From: Massospora cicadina
Lineage: Eukaryota; Entomophthoromycota; Entomophthoromycetes; Entomophthorales; Entomophthoraceae
Direction of reading: 5' to 3'
DNA: 64,000 nucleotides
NCBI GenBank assembly: GCA_022478985.1
Contig: JAKSZP010000014.1
Location: 62,001 to 126,000 of the forward strand
Below, in pieces: positions 36,501-48,339 of this stretch. The notes under the pieces were generated by a model. That model saw only the letters and a program-made list of their open reading frames with translations, ran no database searches and was not told the DNA's origin. Both the position numbers and the translations under genes were made by a program. Each line of letters begins with the position of its first letter. Within the stretch, counting starts at the first letter, position 1.

Positions 36501-36851
36501 GTTTTTAGAAAGAAAGAGAAGAGTAGGAAAGAGTAATGAGGGTAGCCATTAGTTTATTATTAAATAAAGTGGTAGTGTCAGGGCAATAGCTCCTTTTAAA
36601 AAAGCTATATTATTATTAATTGTAGAGGGCCAGTGATACTCATATTGCTTGTCCGTTGCTCAGTGGGTTTTATCCTGTAAAACTTGTTTGGCGGAATCAA
36701 GCAAATCTGCCAAAAGTTAACAAAGGGTTACCTACTCATGGGTTTTTCTGGGTTTAACTTGAGGTAAGAAGGTGTTGTCATCTTATAGGGTGTCTTTACG
36801 CTGTGTTTATCAGTAGCTTATCCTTGGAGTGTTAGAGACACTCTCCTTACA
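33593..36851 (+). repeat. Element G 5' LTR (split by element C)
   Basis: 33593-33983 aligns with the first half of the A LTR (TGCCATG start, then CCTCCCTGACCT at 33676 and CAGATGAGTCCT). After element C, 36039-36851 aligns with the second half and ends GACACTCTCCTTACA, matching GACACTCTATTGACA at the end of the A LTR. The second half is about 310 bp longer than in A, so a further small insertion is likely around 36230-36560. Confidence 0.68.
33984..36038. mobile_element. Element C: short non-coding LTR element
   Basis: Two direct repeats (33984-34545 and 35481-36038, about 560 bp, ~83% identical by eye) with ends TGTTGATTC and CCAACA/CTGACA, around a 935 bp interior without coding capacity. 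The size resembles TRIM-type or other miniature LTR elements. Each LTR contains a TATTTATAGTACCTCAAG motif. The interior has about three 43-44 bp tandem repeats (34795-34935). No matching target duplication was found (CCCGT left, GATTT right). Orientation is unclear. Confidence 0.75.
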
Positions 36852-39042
36852 TTAGATGAACAAAAATATTTTTATACTTGTGGGGATTATTTATGTGCGA
36901 TTCCTTAATAGCGGCGATTAAGTACATTGGCTGGTTGCCGTGGTTACTAGTCATCTCAACATGGCGTTATCATTTGTTTTGGCAAAGGACCAGCTCAGCT
37001 TTTCCTTTTATTTGCTGCCCACAGGAGAGCTACTTCCCTACCTGAAAGTAATTGATGGCTTTAATCATTTGAGATCCTGCTACCTGGCCTTTTATTTTTT
37101 AAAAGCTTCTATAAATTTTAATAAAACATCCCTAACTCAGATACAAGGTCATTTAAGGGTTATGTTGGGTTCGCCCAGTGCCTTTAACTGGGGGTTAAAT
37201 TTTTTAAAACTTCTTCTGGAAGTGGGGAAACCCATGTTATCTTTCTTCTATAATTTCCATGGGTTCTGAGTGCCCAGTTGGTTTGGATTTTTTGGGGTGT
37301 ATTTATAAAGATATTTTGGTCAGGTACAGGCCCTTCTATGTCCTGGCGTCTTCATAGCGTCATATTCTTAAAGAAGCGTAAAGAGCCAATCAGTGGACAC
37401 TCAGGTATGGCAGGATCCTCTTGCCTCCTACAATATTCTGATTGGTTCCATTTTTTGTGAATTCCCCACCCAACTGAAGGGGGCTCATATATTTAGATGC
37501 AAATGGTTCACCATTGGTGACCCCTATAAATGCCACCCTTGGAGACATGAATTCTCTTTTGAAGATGGAGGTTTCTTTTGCTTCCATATCTCATTTTTGT
37601 GAGAACCTGAGGCTCAGCAGGGGTTTCATTTGAACTATTAATTGAACTAATGGAATTACCTGGTGTCACTCAGGTTTATTTTTGAGCTTTCACTGACATA
37701 GCCTAAAGGCTGTGCCAGCACTATGATTGAGCCACCCAGACCAGCAGCATTTCTGTTGCCCTCATTACTGGTGAGCTATGTGTCACCACTATGCTTGAGC
37801 TACTCGCACTAACAGTTTTACTGTTGCCTTTGTGGCTGGTGAGCTCGTTATCCTAAATTTACTTAAAAATCTACTTAAAACTCCTCACTGATATTTGTTT
37901 ACTTTCAGGTGAGTCTTTGGTGAATTATTCAATGTATTCAACAATTTATAACCACTTGGCTAAATAGATTGAACCTATTAGACTTGATGTCAGTCATTCA
38001 GTTAGTGTTAGACTATTTAAGAAGATTTTGTTTAGTTTTAGGTGAGTAATTAGGTGAGTTATTTGATATATCTGCCTATTCTCACCCACTCACCCAAATA
38101 GATTGACCCTATCAGACTTGATGGTCTCAGAATCACCAATTCTCACCCACTAACCTGAATAGATTGAACCTATCAGACTCAATGGTTTCAGATGTCATTC
38201 AGTCAGTACGTCAGTCAGTTAGTGTTTTTGTTTTATTAATTAGATTTTTTTGTTTAGTTACAGGTGAGCAATTTGGTGAATTATATAATATATTTAACAA
38301 TTTACAACCACTTGCCCAAATAGATTAAACCTATCAGACTTGATAGCTTCAGATTTCAGTCAGTCCTTTAATGTTAATGTTTTACAAGTAATTGCTTTTT
38401 GTTTAGTTTTGGGTGAGCAATTTTTTAATTATGAGATATTTGCCAATTCTCAACCATTCGCCAAAAAGATTGAACCTATCAGACTCAATGGTTTCCAATT
38501 TCAGTTAATCAGTGAATGTGATTTAAAAAGTAGAATTTTTAGACAATTTTGCCGCAAAGGTTACTGGCAGCAATCCTATAAATACCACCCTGGTAGACAA
38601 CCATTCTCTTTTGAAATTAAGGAGTTTCTAAAGTTTAGCCTTTGAATTTTGAGACAACATAAGAGTCACCAGGGGTTCAGCTCCCCTTTATTAATTAGTT
38701 TGTTAAGGAGTTTTTACAGTCTTGTTTTACCTGAAAACACCCTATAAATACCGCCCTCATAAGGCCTAATTTTCTAAAAATGGCGGCATCATCCTGTGCT
38801 GTGCCTAGGCTCTTGGGGAAACTTGAGGGTTGGCAGTGGTCTATCTCTAAAGTTTAATAAATGTTTCAGTAATTTTGCTAACGTTGTTTCACCTTCAACC
38901 ATCCTTATAAAAACCACCTTCAGAAGGCCTAATATCTTATATAAATAATGTCATCTTTTGGTGCCACGCCTTTGCTCTCAAGAAACTTGAGGATTGGCTG
39001 TGTTCTAGCTTATAGTTTTAACTAAAAATTCTTCTATTAAAA
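36852..39042 (+). promoter_or_regulatory. Element G leader with tandem TATA monomers
   Basis: A non-coding leader with two kinds of tandem repeat. One, with the core AGATTGAACCTATCAGACT, recurs near 37967, 38100, 38161, 38322 and 38467. The other carries TATAAATACC or close variants at 37525, 38577, 38743 and 38906, the last three about 165 bp apart, each followed by similar sequence. Element A has only one such monomer. Such arrays upstream of gag suggest multiplied internal promoters; this is inferred from sequence only. Confidence 0.55.
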
Positions 39043-39972
39043 TTGCAGTTTTGGGATTTTCTTTTGCTTGACCTCAATTTTGAGCAAATTTTGAAAAACA
39101 AGTCGATTTTCCACCACCTCACCACACCAATTTCCAAATTTATGTCCTCAGATCCGCTACCTGCTAGAATTTACCACCTAGCAGGCAAACGCATGTGGAC
39201 TGGATCATCTAGTCCGCCAAATACATCCGTCTGCTTTGTCCCTCTAAGGGACCTAGCACTGCACCTCGCCCAAGTCCACCCAACCTACTCCCTCCCCCTA
39301 GCCCTACCCTGATCAAATATTCACTTTTGCCTTCATGTCAAGTATGGACGTCTCTTCCTGCAAACTGACAAAGCAATAATTAAGCTGGAAACGGCTACCT
39401 TTGCATCAGCAGGGTTTATCAACTTCTGCACTTACAAGGGCTACTTTGATATTAGATTCCCTACTGAAGAGGATGAAGATACTGCAGCAGCAACGCCCTT
39501 AATTTATAAAAACACACCCATTACCACCACACGCACACGCCTCCCAAATGATACAACACTCATGGTGATCTTTGTGAACCTCCCTTCACACCTTCCCCCT
39601 CAAACACTATATGAGAAGTTGATGTCTGGGCTGTCCATTATGGCACAGACCCCATCCTCCATTTTTTGTCTTGAGTGGTGCTGAGAGACTAGCAACAACT
39701 CGAGTAATGGACACCATTACCCCCACCAGCTACCCATGGCCCAGCACATCCCACCACATGCCTATATCCCATCTGCACCGACCATTTCTTTTGGGACCAC
39801 ACTGACAAAAGTTGCACAATTTGCCCCCTCTGCTATGAATTGGACCATATGTAAAAACCATGTCAATATAATTCACACCCTACGAACATGGCCAACTCCA
39901 CCCATGAGGCCACACCAACAGCATTTGAGTGGGGATTTTGGCTGCCCCCACCCTCACAGGCCATGCGCCTAA
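39043..39972 (+). pseudogene. Gag-like ORF with double zinc cluster (element G region)
   Basis: Open pieces in changing frames, rich in Pro and Thr, containing TTLMVIFVNLPSHLPPQTLYEKL, which resembles the RNA-recognition-like part of some gag-like proteins. At 39759-39863 one frame encodes CLYPICTDHFFWDHTDKSC followed by C-x2-C-x2-C-x4-H-x4-C (Cys codons 39822, 39831 and 39861; His 39846), with one stop inside. This is a zinc-binding nucleic-acid module. It could be the Gag of G or ORF1 of a non-LTR element inserted there; A lacks it. Confidence 0.55.
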
Positions 39973-40053
39973 ATCAGAAGCAAGTTATAGCACCTTAAAC
40001 CCAAGCTGGACAATCCACAACCATGCCAAACAATCTGATGCAGGCTTAGACCA

Positions 40054-40975
40054 ATGTCAAATCCAAAAATACTCCACCTAAAACTTACCCAACCACAGCA
40101 ACCTATCACCAAATCAATCCAAGTCAACCAAAATCCCTGGGACTTATTGGATGAAGTAACTGAATTGGGTGAATTTGCCCCACCTCCAGCTAAACAAATT
40201 GATCTAGAACCTTTTATAAATTCAGAATTTGATGCCGCATTCCCGCTCAAACAATATGTCCCTAAACCCAATGTTATCCCATACCAAAGCGACCACCAGC
40301 TTGCTGAGGCGTGGTGGCCTCACCCAAAAATTTACATCTTCACAAAGCCATGGCAAAATCCATCAGTGAATTTAAAAAAGGGCTACACCCTCTTGATCTC
40401 CTCCAATATTCCTCCTACTGAAAAAGAGGAAATACAACGCAGCTATGAAACTGCAATCATCGCTGTCAAACGTGTCTTTACTCTGGAAGAATTTTCCCCA
40501 TCCACACATGTCACCAGAGAAACCATTGCAAAAATTTTTCCAGCTTCCCAATGCCTGAATCTAAGCCAAACACCATGTTGCTGAACTCATAGAGGCTTTC
40601 ATCCTGGCCCAAATTGTCAAGCTCAACTGCTATCTACCTCACCTTGACCCTCATCCTGTGGATGCCTCAACCCCCTTACTATCAGCATTGATCCATTTTT
40701 TCAATGCTAATCCCAAGGATGAAGATTTCGACCTGCCTGATCCCCACCCCGCTCTGCCATGGTGGGATAAGCGGATCACCGCTGTGCCACTGGGTAGGTG
40801 TTGTTTCGTTACTTTTGTGTTTCCCGCTGCTCATTTAGGGCATTCAGTTCACGTTTTAGTTGGTTACTTTTTGGAGTTTCTGTTTTGGTATTGTCCATCC
40901 CCTGGTTGGCTTGACTCAGTTAAACAAAAAATTTCCATTTTGGACCCCTATTCATGGAACGCTTTGAACCTTTAG
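40054..40975 (+). pseudogene. Unknown ORF pair downstream of the zinc cluster (element G)
   Basis: Two adjacent open frames, 40054-40584 (176 codons) and 40658-40975 (105 codons), that read as one broken protein. The composition is Pro- and aromatic-rich (LAEAWWPHPKIYIFTKPW, HPALPWWDKRI). I recognise no domain. They follow the zinc cluster and precede DNA that aligns with the gag remnant of A (from about 40900), so they probably belong to the gag region of G. Confidence 0.45.
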
Positions 40976-41172
40976 CAGAAGGGGGTCTAAGCGTATTGGT
41001 AATAATTAATAATGTACAGATGGCTAGCAAATAGGTATGGTGCCCTTGCAACATAAAAACTCCATTTTCTTGTGATATATATACAAACAAGCTTTTTGTA
41101 GGCTCTGATGGGGGCCCTTTGGACCCAGTTCTTGTATATGGGATCATCCCTGAGAATCCTTGGCTGACCCCT

Positions 41173-41645
41173 TGTTGGGATTCGAGATAATGATTAAGTT
41201 GAGATCCCTACTCAAAATTTGAACTTCAATAAGCTAAAATTTAAGCCCTTACAATCAAGACCTGTCCTTGATGGAACTAATGGGAATTTCATTCAGAAAG
41301 CATCACGTGCATGAGAATTGATGGAGATGCCTTCTGGATTTGCACCTCTGCTTCCTGAATCATGAAAGGCGCGACTCCAAACATTGCAGTCATGAGGGTG
41401 ACGCTGGTCAATGAGGGCGTCACCCAAGTGGTCAATCCAGAAGGAAGTGAAAGATCCTGATTGTATGGGCCAAGAGGGTCTCCTCAGAACCATGTCCCTA
41501 TGCACCCTATATATATTGTGACCTTTAAACTCATCAAAGTAGTCTATTTAACCTATCTTTTCCTCTTCATTGACCTCTCCACTAGTTTTACAGCTTTATA
41601 ACATTTCAAACCTTAGCTACAGTCAAGAGAAATGTTAAGCCAACA
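41173..41645 (+). repeat. Element E 5' LTR
   Basis: Starts TGTTGGGATTCG, ends AAGCCAACA, with a TATATATATTGTGACC motif near 41508. It is followed after four bases by the primer-binding site. Confidence 0.8.
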
Positions 41646-41649
41646 TAAG

Positions 41650-41667
41650 TGTGCTTACTACAGGGGC
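41650..41667 (+). promoter_or_regulatory. Element E primer-binding site
   Basis: TGTGCTTACTACAGGGG just inside the 5' LTR, a close variant of the site in B and I. Confidence 0.6.
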
Positions 41668-43640
41668 TCCAATCTGTCCAAGTGAAAACTTCTTTCACAA
41701 AAAATGGAGAATAATATTAATTACAAAGGTCAACCTACCGATCATTTGAGAAGCATAAATCAATGATTTAACACCTCTCAGTATGAAGTAACTTTTCTCC
41801 AGCATAAAAACCTAGCATTTTTGGCAACTTTTTAATTTACCTTGCATTCTGTTGATCACAATCAGTATCAAATACACTATGAGAACCTCAAAAGTATTAT
41901 TTAACGACTATTGAACAGCATCTATTCTGTGGTAGGCCACTCAAGTTGTTCCCAAGCCTCTTTGGTGCCTTCCATAATGCGAGATTTATATACCTCATCC
42001 CTACTACCCTTGGGTGAATTGGATTTAGGTACTGAACGCTATCTCCAAAGCTTCGTCCATCCAGCTATACACAGCATTTTACAAAAATTGGTTTACATCA
42101 CCATGAGGTGGCTTTAAAACTAGGGCTCACTCGAACACTACACTCATATATGCTAATTTCTATAATTCTGCCTTCTCCTTCATTCTAGATAATTAAGAAG
42201 CCATTGTAATAACTGTTGGATGATTAATGAGGCTTGTAATCAAATTTCCATGCTAGATAGTGAATATCAGGTTACCTTGAGGACCAGCTTTATCAGAATG
42301 TACAACTCCTTAAAACCCCCTGGAGTCAACGCCTGAATCAGATTGAGGACCTTGTCCAGACACTCCAGCAGGATTCAGGAGTTAGCCTCCCACACTATTG
42401 CAACTGGGGCTAAAAGTCTGGAAGGCCCTAGAGGGCCCAAAGGGCCCAAAGGTCCCTGTGGACCCCAAGGACCTTTCAGTTCCTTGGTAGCTACTCTTAG
42501 CAAGCCTGATAACTCCTGGAAACAAGATCTTTAATGGCGCTTGCTGCCATACAGGATCAAATAAAAATGAGGCTCAAGGATTCAAGCTCTGAGTAGACGG
42601 ATTCCCTCTCAATACCAGATTCTCAATTGATGCCTTGTCAAGTGAATTGGATAATTTCAGCACATTTGCTAAGTTCACTGATAACTGCATCTTCCATCTC
42701 AAACAAACCTGTTGTGGGCTTAAAAATCACTTGAGTAACTTTGTGAGTCATCCACCCCTCCAACGTACTGAAATTCAAGCTCCTAAGGAGCAAGTCGCTT
42801 TTAAAGCCTGAATTACCTTTCTAAACTAAATTGAGATTAAATTTAAGAGGATCTAGAAGGATTTAAATAACAATTAGATCAACAAGACCCTCGCAACTAT
42901 GCAAAAACTAAGATTTCTGAGCCTGCACTAATTCTTGCCATCAACTCTTTAACACTACTATTGTGACTAACTTTAAGCTTAGTTTTAAGGAGAAGTTTAC
43001 CCTGGGACAGGAAAGTATTGCCTCTTTCCTGTATGCTAGAGAGCTCGATGGAGGAGGCCACTGACCATCAGAAGGTGAAGCACATCCACTCCATCCTGAA
43101 TAGTACAGTCCAAGAAATTATGACTCCCCATTTACAGGAATTTCACACTTGAGAACAAGTCTGTATGGCCCTAATCCCTGAGTTTGGAAGCAATCAAATC
43201 TTTAACAATCAGAAGAAGGTGTTCTTGGCCACTTGTCTGAACAAAGAAGAAAGGTTTGTAGAGCTTGACAGCCAATTCTATGCCCAAGAAAAACCCTTGG
43301 AGACCACTAATCATATTACATTGGACGACACCATAACCATGGTAATTTCTGCATTAAAACCTTAATATGAGGTCCAATTGTACATGATTGCTTTAAAAAG
43401 AAACTTTACTTGTATCTGGGAAATTAAAAAAGCTCTTAATAAAAATCTGCGTCTACTTTGCATCCCAAGTCCTCTGCGTTTGCCTCTCCCATCCTTGAGT
43501 CCACATTGTTGAGAACCAGAAGAATCCAAACCTTGATGCTCCTACTTCAATGGATTACATCATAGCGCCAATACTTTTTGGAATAGACTCACCGAGGAGG
43601 CGTTGAAAAGGAAGTCTGCATGAAGGACGAGGCACTTCAT
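41668..43640 (+). pseudogene. Element E gag with collagen-like tract
   Basis: N-terminal part in broken frames; 42343-42534 is open and contains GPRGPKGPKGPCGPQGPF (42424-42477), six perfect Gly-X-Y triplets. The capsid region runs about 42975-43365 (FKEKFTLGQESIASFLYAREL and the ORF 43165-43365), homologous to the B and D capsids. A degraded CCHC knuckle lies at 43535-43600 (CSYFNGLHHSANTFW, two Cys changed to Phe). Several stops interrupt the gene. Confidence 0.7.
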
Positions 43641-43799
43641 TCTGACATCCCTGTACCACCTTAATAATGTTATACGACCCCTAATGAGTCTAATGTTGTC
43701 ATACCAGAAAAAAACAATTTGGTACCCATCAATAATAAAGAGCCTGATGATTCTTACTCTTCTACTGATGAATCTCCTATGTTTCTCACTCTGTCTCTG

Positions 43800-44231
43800 A
43801 GTTTGGGAGTTTAGTTACACGTGTTGCTGTTCAAGTTTATAAAAATATTGTCCACGCCATTGTCAACAGTGGTTTCCCCATGAATGTAAATTCATCTAAA
43901 TTAATATAGCATATAAATTTAGCTCCCAACCTGCCTTAGTAAATGGAATACGGCACAGTGGGACTACCTAACAATTTGGTCATTGGGGCTATTTATTGCT
44001 GTCCATTCATTTTGGTAAGATTTTAGTGAATACCTCAACCATTGCATAGACAACCGAAGTTATGACCTTCTCCTTGGGAAAAATCTTTGCTTGGACTATT
44101 CCATTGTCATACACTATGATGAAGGATACTTATCCCTTTTAGGACATAGGGTCCCCTTGTTTTTTGAAGCCTCCTGCGATGCTAAGATGTAAATAAAAGC
44201 TCATACTTGTCTATTGGAAAGCAAAATTCAG
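43800..44231 (+). pseudogene. Element E protease, split by element F
   Basis: The active-site region reads HAIVNSGFPMNVNSSKLI near 43850-43910; in D it is AILDTGSPVNVVSSKLI, so the catalytic Asp and Thr are lost. YGTVGLPNNLVIGAIY follows as in the other proteases. Element F is inserted shortly after, at 44231. Confidence 0.65.
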
Positions 44232-44789
44232 TTTTGGGACGGAGGGGGTGTCAAACCACTCGCCCTTTATCTTTGAGGCTAGGAGACCCAAAGTTCCTAG
44301 GTGTTGGATCATAAGTTTTACTTTTCTTGACTGAAAAGTCTTCACTCAGGGTAAAGTTCCTTGAGTGGTTCTTAAAGGTGTTCTCATCATTAAATTAATA
44401 GAGGTAAGCTAAATCAGTAATGACAAAAAAAGATAAGTTTATTTGCTTAAACAAGATTATATGGGAGCTCAGGGAATTTATCTTGAGTAAATATTCAAGC
44501 TCTTTACGAGCCAAGCTCTATACTCATTATCAATTGGGGATTCTGTGATATTCTGTTCATGTCTGTTGAACAGGATCCAATCGCCGCATAGATTGGGTTC
44601 AAACCTTGATATTGGGAGGTTTTGTTCAAGTATAATTGTTTGCACAAGTTGGGGTTGAGCCCCAATATCAGGAAGCCTTAAATTAAGTGGGGATTATCCC
44701 TGAAAATAGTTTCAACTATATCCTTGGATCAGGTTTGATTCCCTTCATAAGATACTCACGAATATTTAATTTAGGTATGATTCCTGACA
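44232..44789 (-). repeat. Element F 3' LTR
   Basis: On the minus strand it begins TGTCAGGAATCATACC after the purine tract and ends TCCCAAAA. Confidence 0.78.
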
Positions 44790-44800
44790 AAGCCCCCTCT

Positions 44801-45508
44801 AGATCTTAGCGCAGAGGGAAATGGCCGGAGAATTTGACTGTGTACACAATTTATCACAGTTCCCTAAACATCTTCCACATTTGAGTGCTCATTATCTTAT
44901 TTATAAATAACTTTGTAGGGCCCAACCAGTTGGTTCCCAATTGTTATTGCAACCACCAAGTCGATTATGGTAGAAAAGGACTAGATCACCCAGTTGGAAA
45001 GTGTGCGAGGTTCATGATTTATAATAAACTAATTAGTTTCTCTAGAAGTGGTAACAGACAAATTCTTGGAAGCCAGGGCCTGAAATTGGATAATCTCATT
45101 GGCAATACTTCACATAGTAACTTCTGGGGCTTTGTGGGAATCTTGATCTAACATGGGCTGCACTTTAGAGGGCAACTGGGATTTCTTCTATACAACGCTT
45201 GGAAGGGAAAATCCTAATAATTTGATGATAGCTTATTCTATAGGCCAGAATCGCACTAGGCAATATATTGGGCCAATGAAGAGGGTTGGTTGTGGCCATT
45301 TTCTGGAGGGTTGAGGTTGGGGGTTAGGTCTGGCTTGACTTTTACATACCAGGCAGGACTTTAATACATCTTTAATTGAGACAAGAATCACTTTCCAGTA
45401 ACATTGGGTCTTGAGCCACTGATAAGTTATCCAAATTCCAACATGGCCGACCTGCAGATGTTTTGATGATATGATGTCAGTTTGAGCTGAAGGTTTTATG
45501 TAGAGCAA
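44801..45508 (-). pseudogene. Element F integrase lacking its core
   Basis: 45233-45508 encodes the zinc-binding N-terminus (HLQVGHVGI and CLVCKSQARP). The sequence then passes within about 40 codons to what aligns with the C-terminal third of the D integrase (GNQLVGPYKVIYK, VINCVHSQILRPF at about 44800-44960). The catalytic core is missing, so this copy could not integrate by itself. Confidence 0.65.
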
Positions 45509-45899
45509 CCATTTTTAAGATACAAGTTTATACAGTTTTCCATTTCTAACTTGGATTCTCGCTGATTTTTTGCTTATTCTTTTTGAAGAGTTGGGGATTA
45601 ATCTTTCCATAAATGTGGTTGGGTTAAGAGAGCGTAGAGTCGATCTTCCTCAGGGCCAGTTAAAGTTTATATGGGGAGCCTGGATAGGCAATCCACATTT
45701 TGGTGTATGGGCCCTAGTTGATGAAAGATGGAAATATCGTAGTTTTAGAGTCTTAACGCCCATCAGGCTAATCTACTGTTGGGGTCCTTTATTTGATGTA
45801 GCCATCATAGGAAAGCATGGTTGGTAATTATGATAAAATGCTTTCTTTATGTATAAGAGCGGAAATTCTTAATAGCCAGTAGGACTGCCAAGCATTTGC

Positions 45900-46259
45900 A
45901 TCTGTAATACTATATTTAAATTTGGCTTTAGATAATGTCTTGCTATAGTAGGCGATATGATGGTCCACTAAGTTTTCATCATACTGAGATAAATAGCTCC
46001 TATAGCGATATCACTAGAATCAGTAAAAAGTAATAATGGTTTGTCAAAATTTGAATGTATAAGTACTGGAGATTGGGAGAGAGCTAAGCACAATAAATAA
46101 AAGGACTGCTGTTGCTCTTCTTTCCATTGGAAGGGTATACCTTTCTTTAATAAATATATTAGAGGCTCAGAGGTTTTGGCAAAGTGTGTAATAAGCTGGC
46201 GATGATATCCCACCATTGCTAAAATACCTGTACATCACGTAGGGATTTAGGGGGGACAT
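45900..46259 (-). pseudogene. Element F RT thumb and RNase H start
   Basis: The open frame 45968-46216 encodes VGYHRQLITHFAKTSEPLIY, then LLLFTDSSDIAIGAIY with the first RNase H Asp present. The rest continues in another frame to about 45830 (KCFYHNYQ region). Confidence 0.75.
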
Positions 46260-47000
46260 CTTATAAATGACCATGACTTTGACGTCCATTGGGGATATTC
46301 CAGCTTTACCTACCTTATGTCTCAAAAAATACATTTCAATTTAAAAAAGGATATGTGACGGCTTTAGTTTTATCAAATCTTGACATAACAGCTGGAAGTC
46401 TTTCATTGTATATGACATGTGTTTTGTAAAAGTTCTTAAAAGATGGTGATATTGTCAAAATAAACTAGAATGCAGGAGAGTTTTAAATCTCCTAAGAGTC
46501 CATCTATGGCTCGTTGGAAGGTGGCAGGGGCGTTACATAACTCCTACAGCATTTGAGTGGGCTCAAATAATCCTTTGCTTGAAACAAGGGCACATTTTTC
46601 ATGGTCTTCAGGCGATAAGTCAATTTGCCAGTACCCACTGGCAAGATCCATAGCTGAAACTAATGGGAACCTGACATTAAGCATAAGGAATCATCTATAA
46701 ACAGCAAAGGGATGACTAGGTTATCATGTAATAGAATTTAGTTGGCGATAATCCATGACAACACAGTGACCACCATCCTTCTTATGACTATAAAAGCGGT
46801 GAAGACCACGGGCTTTTAGAGGGAACAAGTAAATACGCTTTAAATAGTTGCTGTAGCTCTAGGGCCACTTGTGCTTCTTCAACTTTAGACTTTTGGTAGG
46901 ATCAGGATTTAATTAAGGGTGAGCCTCAGTCATAATTTAGTGAATTACTCCTGACATTTTTCCGTAGTCACCTGGCCCCAAGGAAAAAATATTACAATGC
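46260..47000 (-). pseudogene. Element F reverse transcriptase
   Basis: Pieces give LSPEDHEKCALV, CNAPATFQRAIDGLLGDLKLSC (motif B) and YFDNITIF at 46448-46462, where YxDD has become YFDN. Motif A is at about 46620-46660. No long open frame remains. Confidence 0.72.
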
Positions 47001-47859
47001 TCCTTAAGGAGGTTTAACATTCTGGAGTTTGTTAGGTGTTAGATGGTCTCTAATTTTGCTTTTGACAAGAGCTATTGTGGGTAGGGGATTAAACCCTAAA
47101 TCTTGTGAGGAGCCAAAACAATCACGTCGGCAATATTTTTAATAGTACATAAGTTATATAAGCAATAGGGGCATACCAAGGGACTTGGAGTGTTTGATTT
47201 GTTAGGTTCCTAACGAGATAGAAGTAGATTTTTCGTAGGCAGGATCCAAAATCCCAGGGCAGGTCAACACTTCCTTGATAGAAAGGTTCAGGAGTCACTT
47301 AGATCCAAAACTTGATTAGGAGGGATGTGAATCTTGATCCCCATATACACAATAGCTTGTGATCCAGAAGGTATCTTTTTTTTAGTACTAGATGGTCCCA
47401 ACCCAAGGGGGGGATTCATCGATGTCAGAAGGTATCTTAATAGGATGGGGAGAATACAGAAGTATTTCATCTTCTGCGTCCTCAGACTCAGGGGGTAACT
47501 TAGTTTTTTCTCCTAAAACTGATATTCAATTTTAAAAATAAAGGAAAATTATATTAAGAGTCATGTCCATTTTTGGGGCTCCTTTACTTTTGATTGGGAG
47601 TTTGAATATTAACGGTATCTGATAACCTAATAGCAAAATGTGATTTTTCTTTATGGGTAAAAATCCAGTTGAACAACATCAATTGGACTCTAATAAGCAA
47701 ATCAGTAATTATCATTTTATAACACAACATTAGGGGCAGTAATTAAAAGTTTTTCAAGTTGGAGAGGTAAGGCAGAATACGCCCCAAATTTTCAAGTTGA
47801 CTGATTACCCGCCATCCCATATTCAGCTTTGTGAATCAAATCTTTAGCTATTTTTGGTT

Positions 47860-47960
47860 AAGTTGGAGGATTTAATTAACTGGTGAACCAGTATCAATTA
47901 TATTTAGGACTTTAACTTTGTGAATGACTACCTCTACTTAAACCACCAAAGAGACAAACT
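47860..47960 (-). pseudogene. Element F protease remnant
   Basis: The minus strand encodes NIIDTGSPVN then a stop, around 47880-47915. The D-T-G-S catalytic motif itself is intact, but the fold is truncated. Confidence 0.6.
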
Positions 47961-48339
47961 GAGAATTAATGATCAGTAAACTTTTGTTAGGTAAATGCAA
48001 CAAAGCAAGTGGAGGCTTTTTGCCGCGGCCAAACTCAGGGCTTTTCAATGCATAGGAAGGTTTTATCTAATAACGCTTGCCTTTCCATAGAGGAGCTGAC
48101 CGCCAAAATTTGTTTGGGTAATTGACCAATGTAAAGATAAGAAAACTAAAGATCTCTATTTCCTTAATAGAAAGAGGTACGTCGATTTCTGCAGGCGCAG
48201 CTAACACAAAACATCCTGAGGTTCTAGGTATAGAACTAGTGATAGAACAAGGATCTTGACGCACTTGATTGTCATCAGCATAAGGAGCCTCCTGCCCTAT
48301 ACTGGCTGATCTTTTGCCATCTTACTTTGAGGTGCGACA

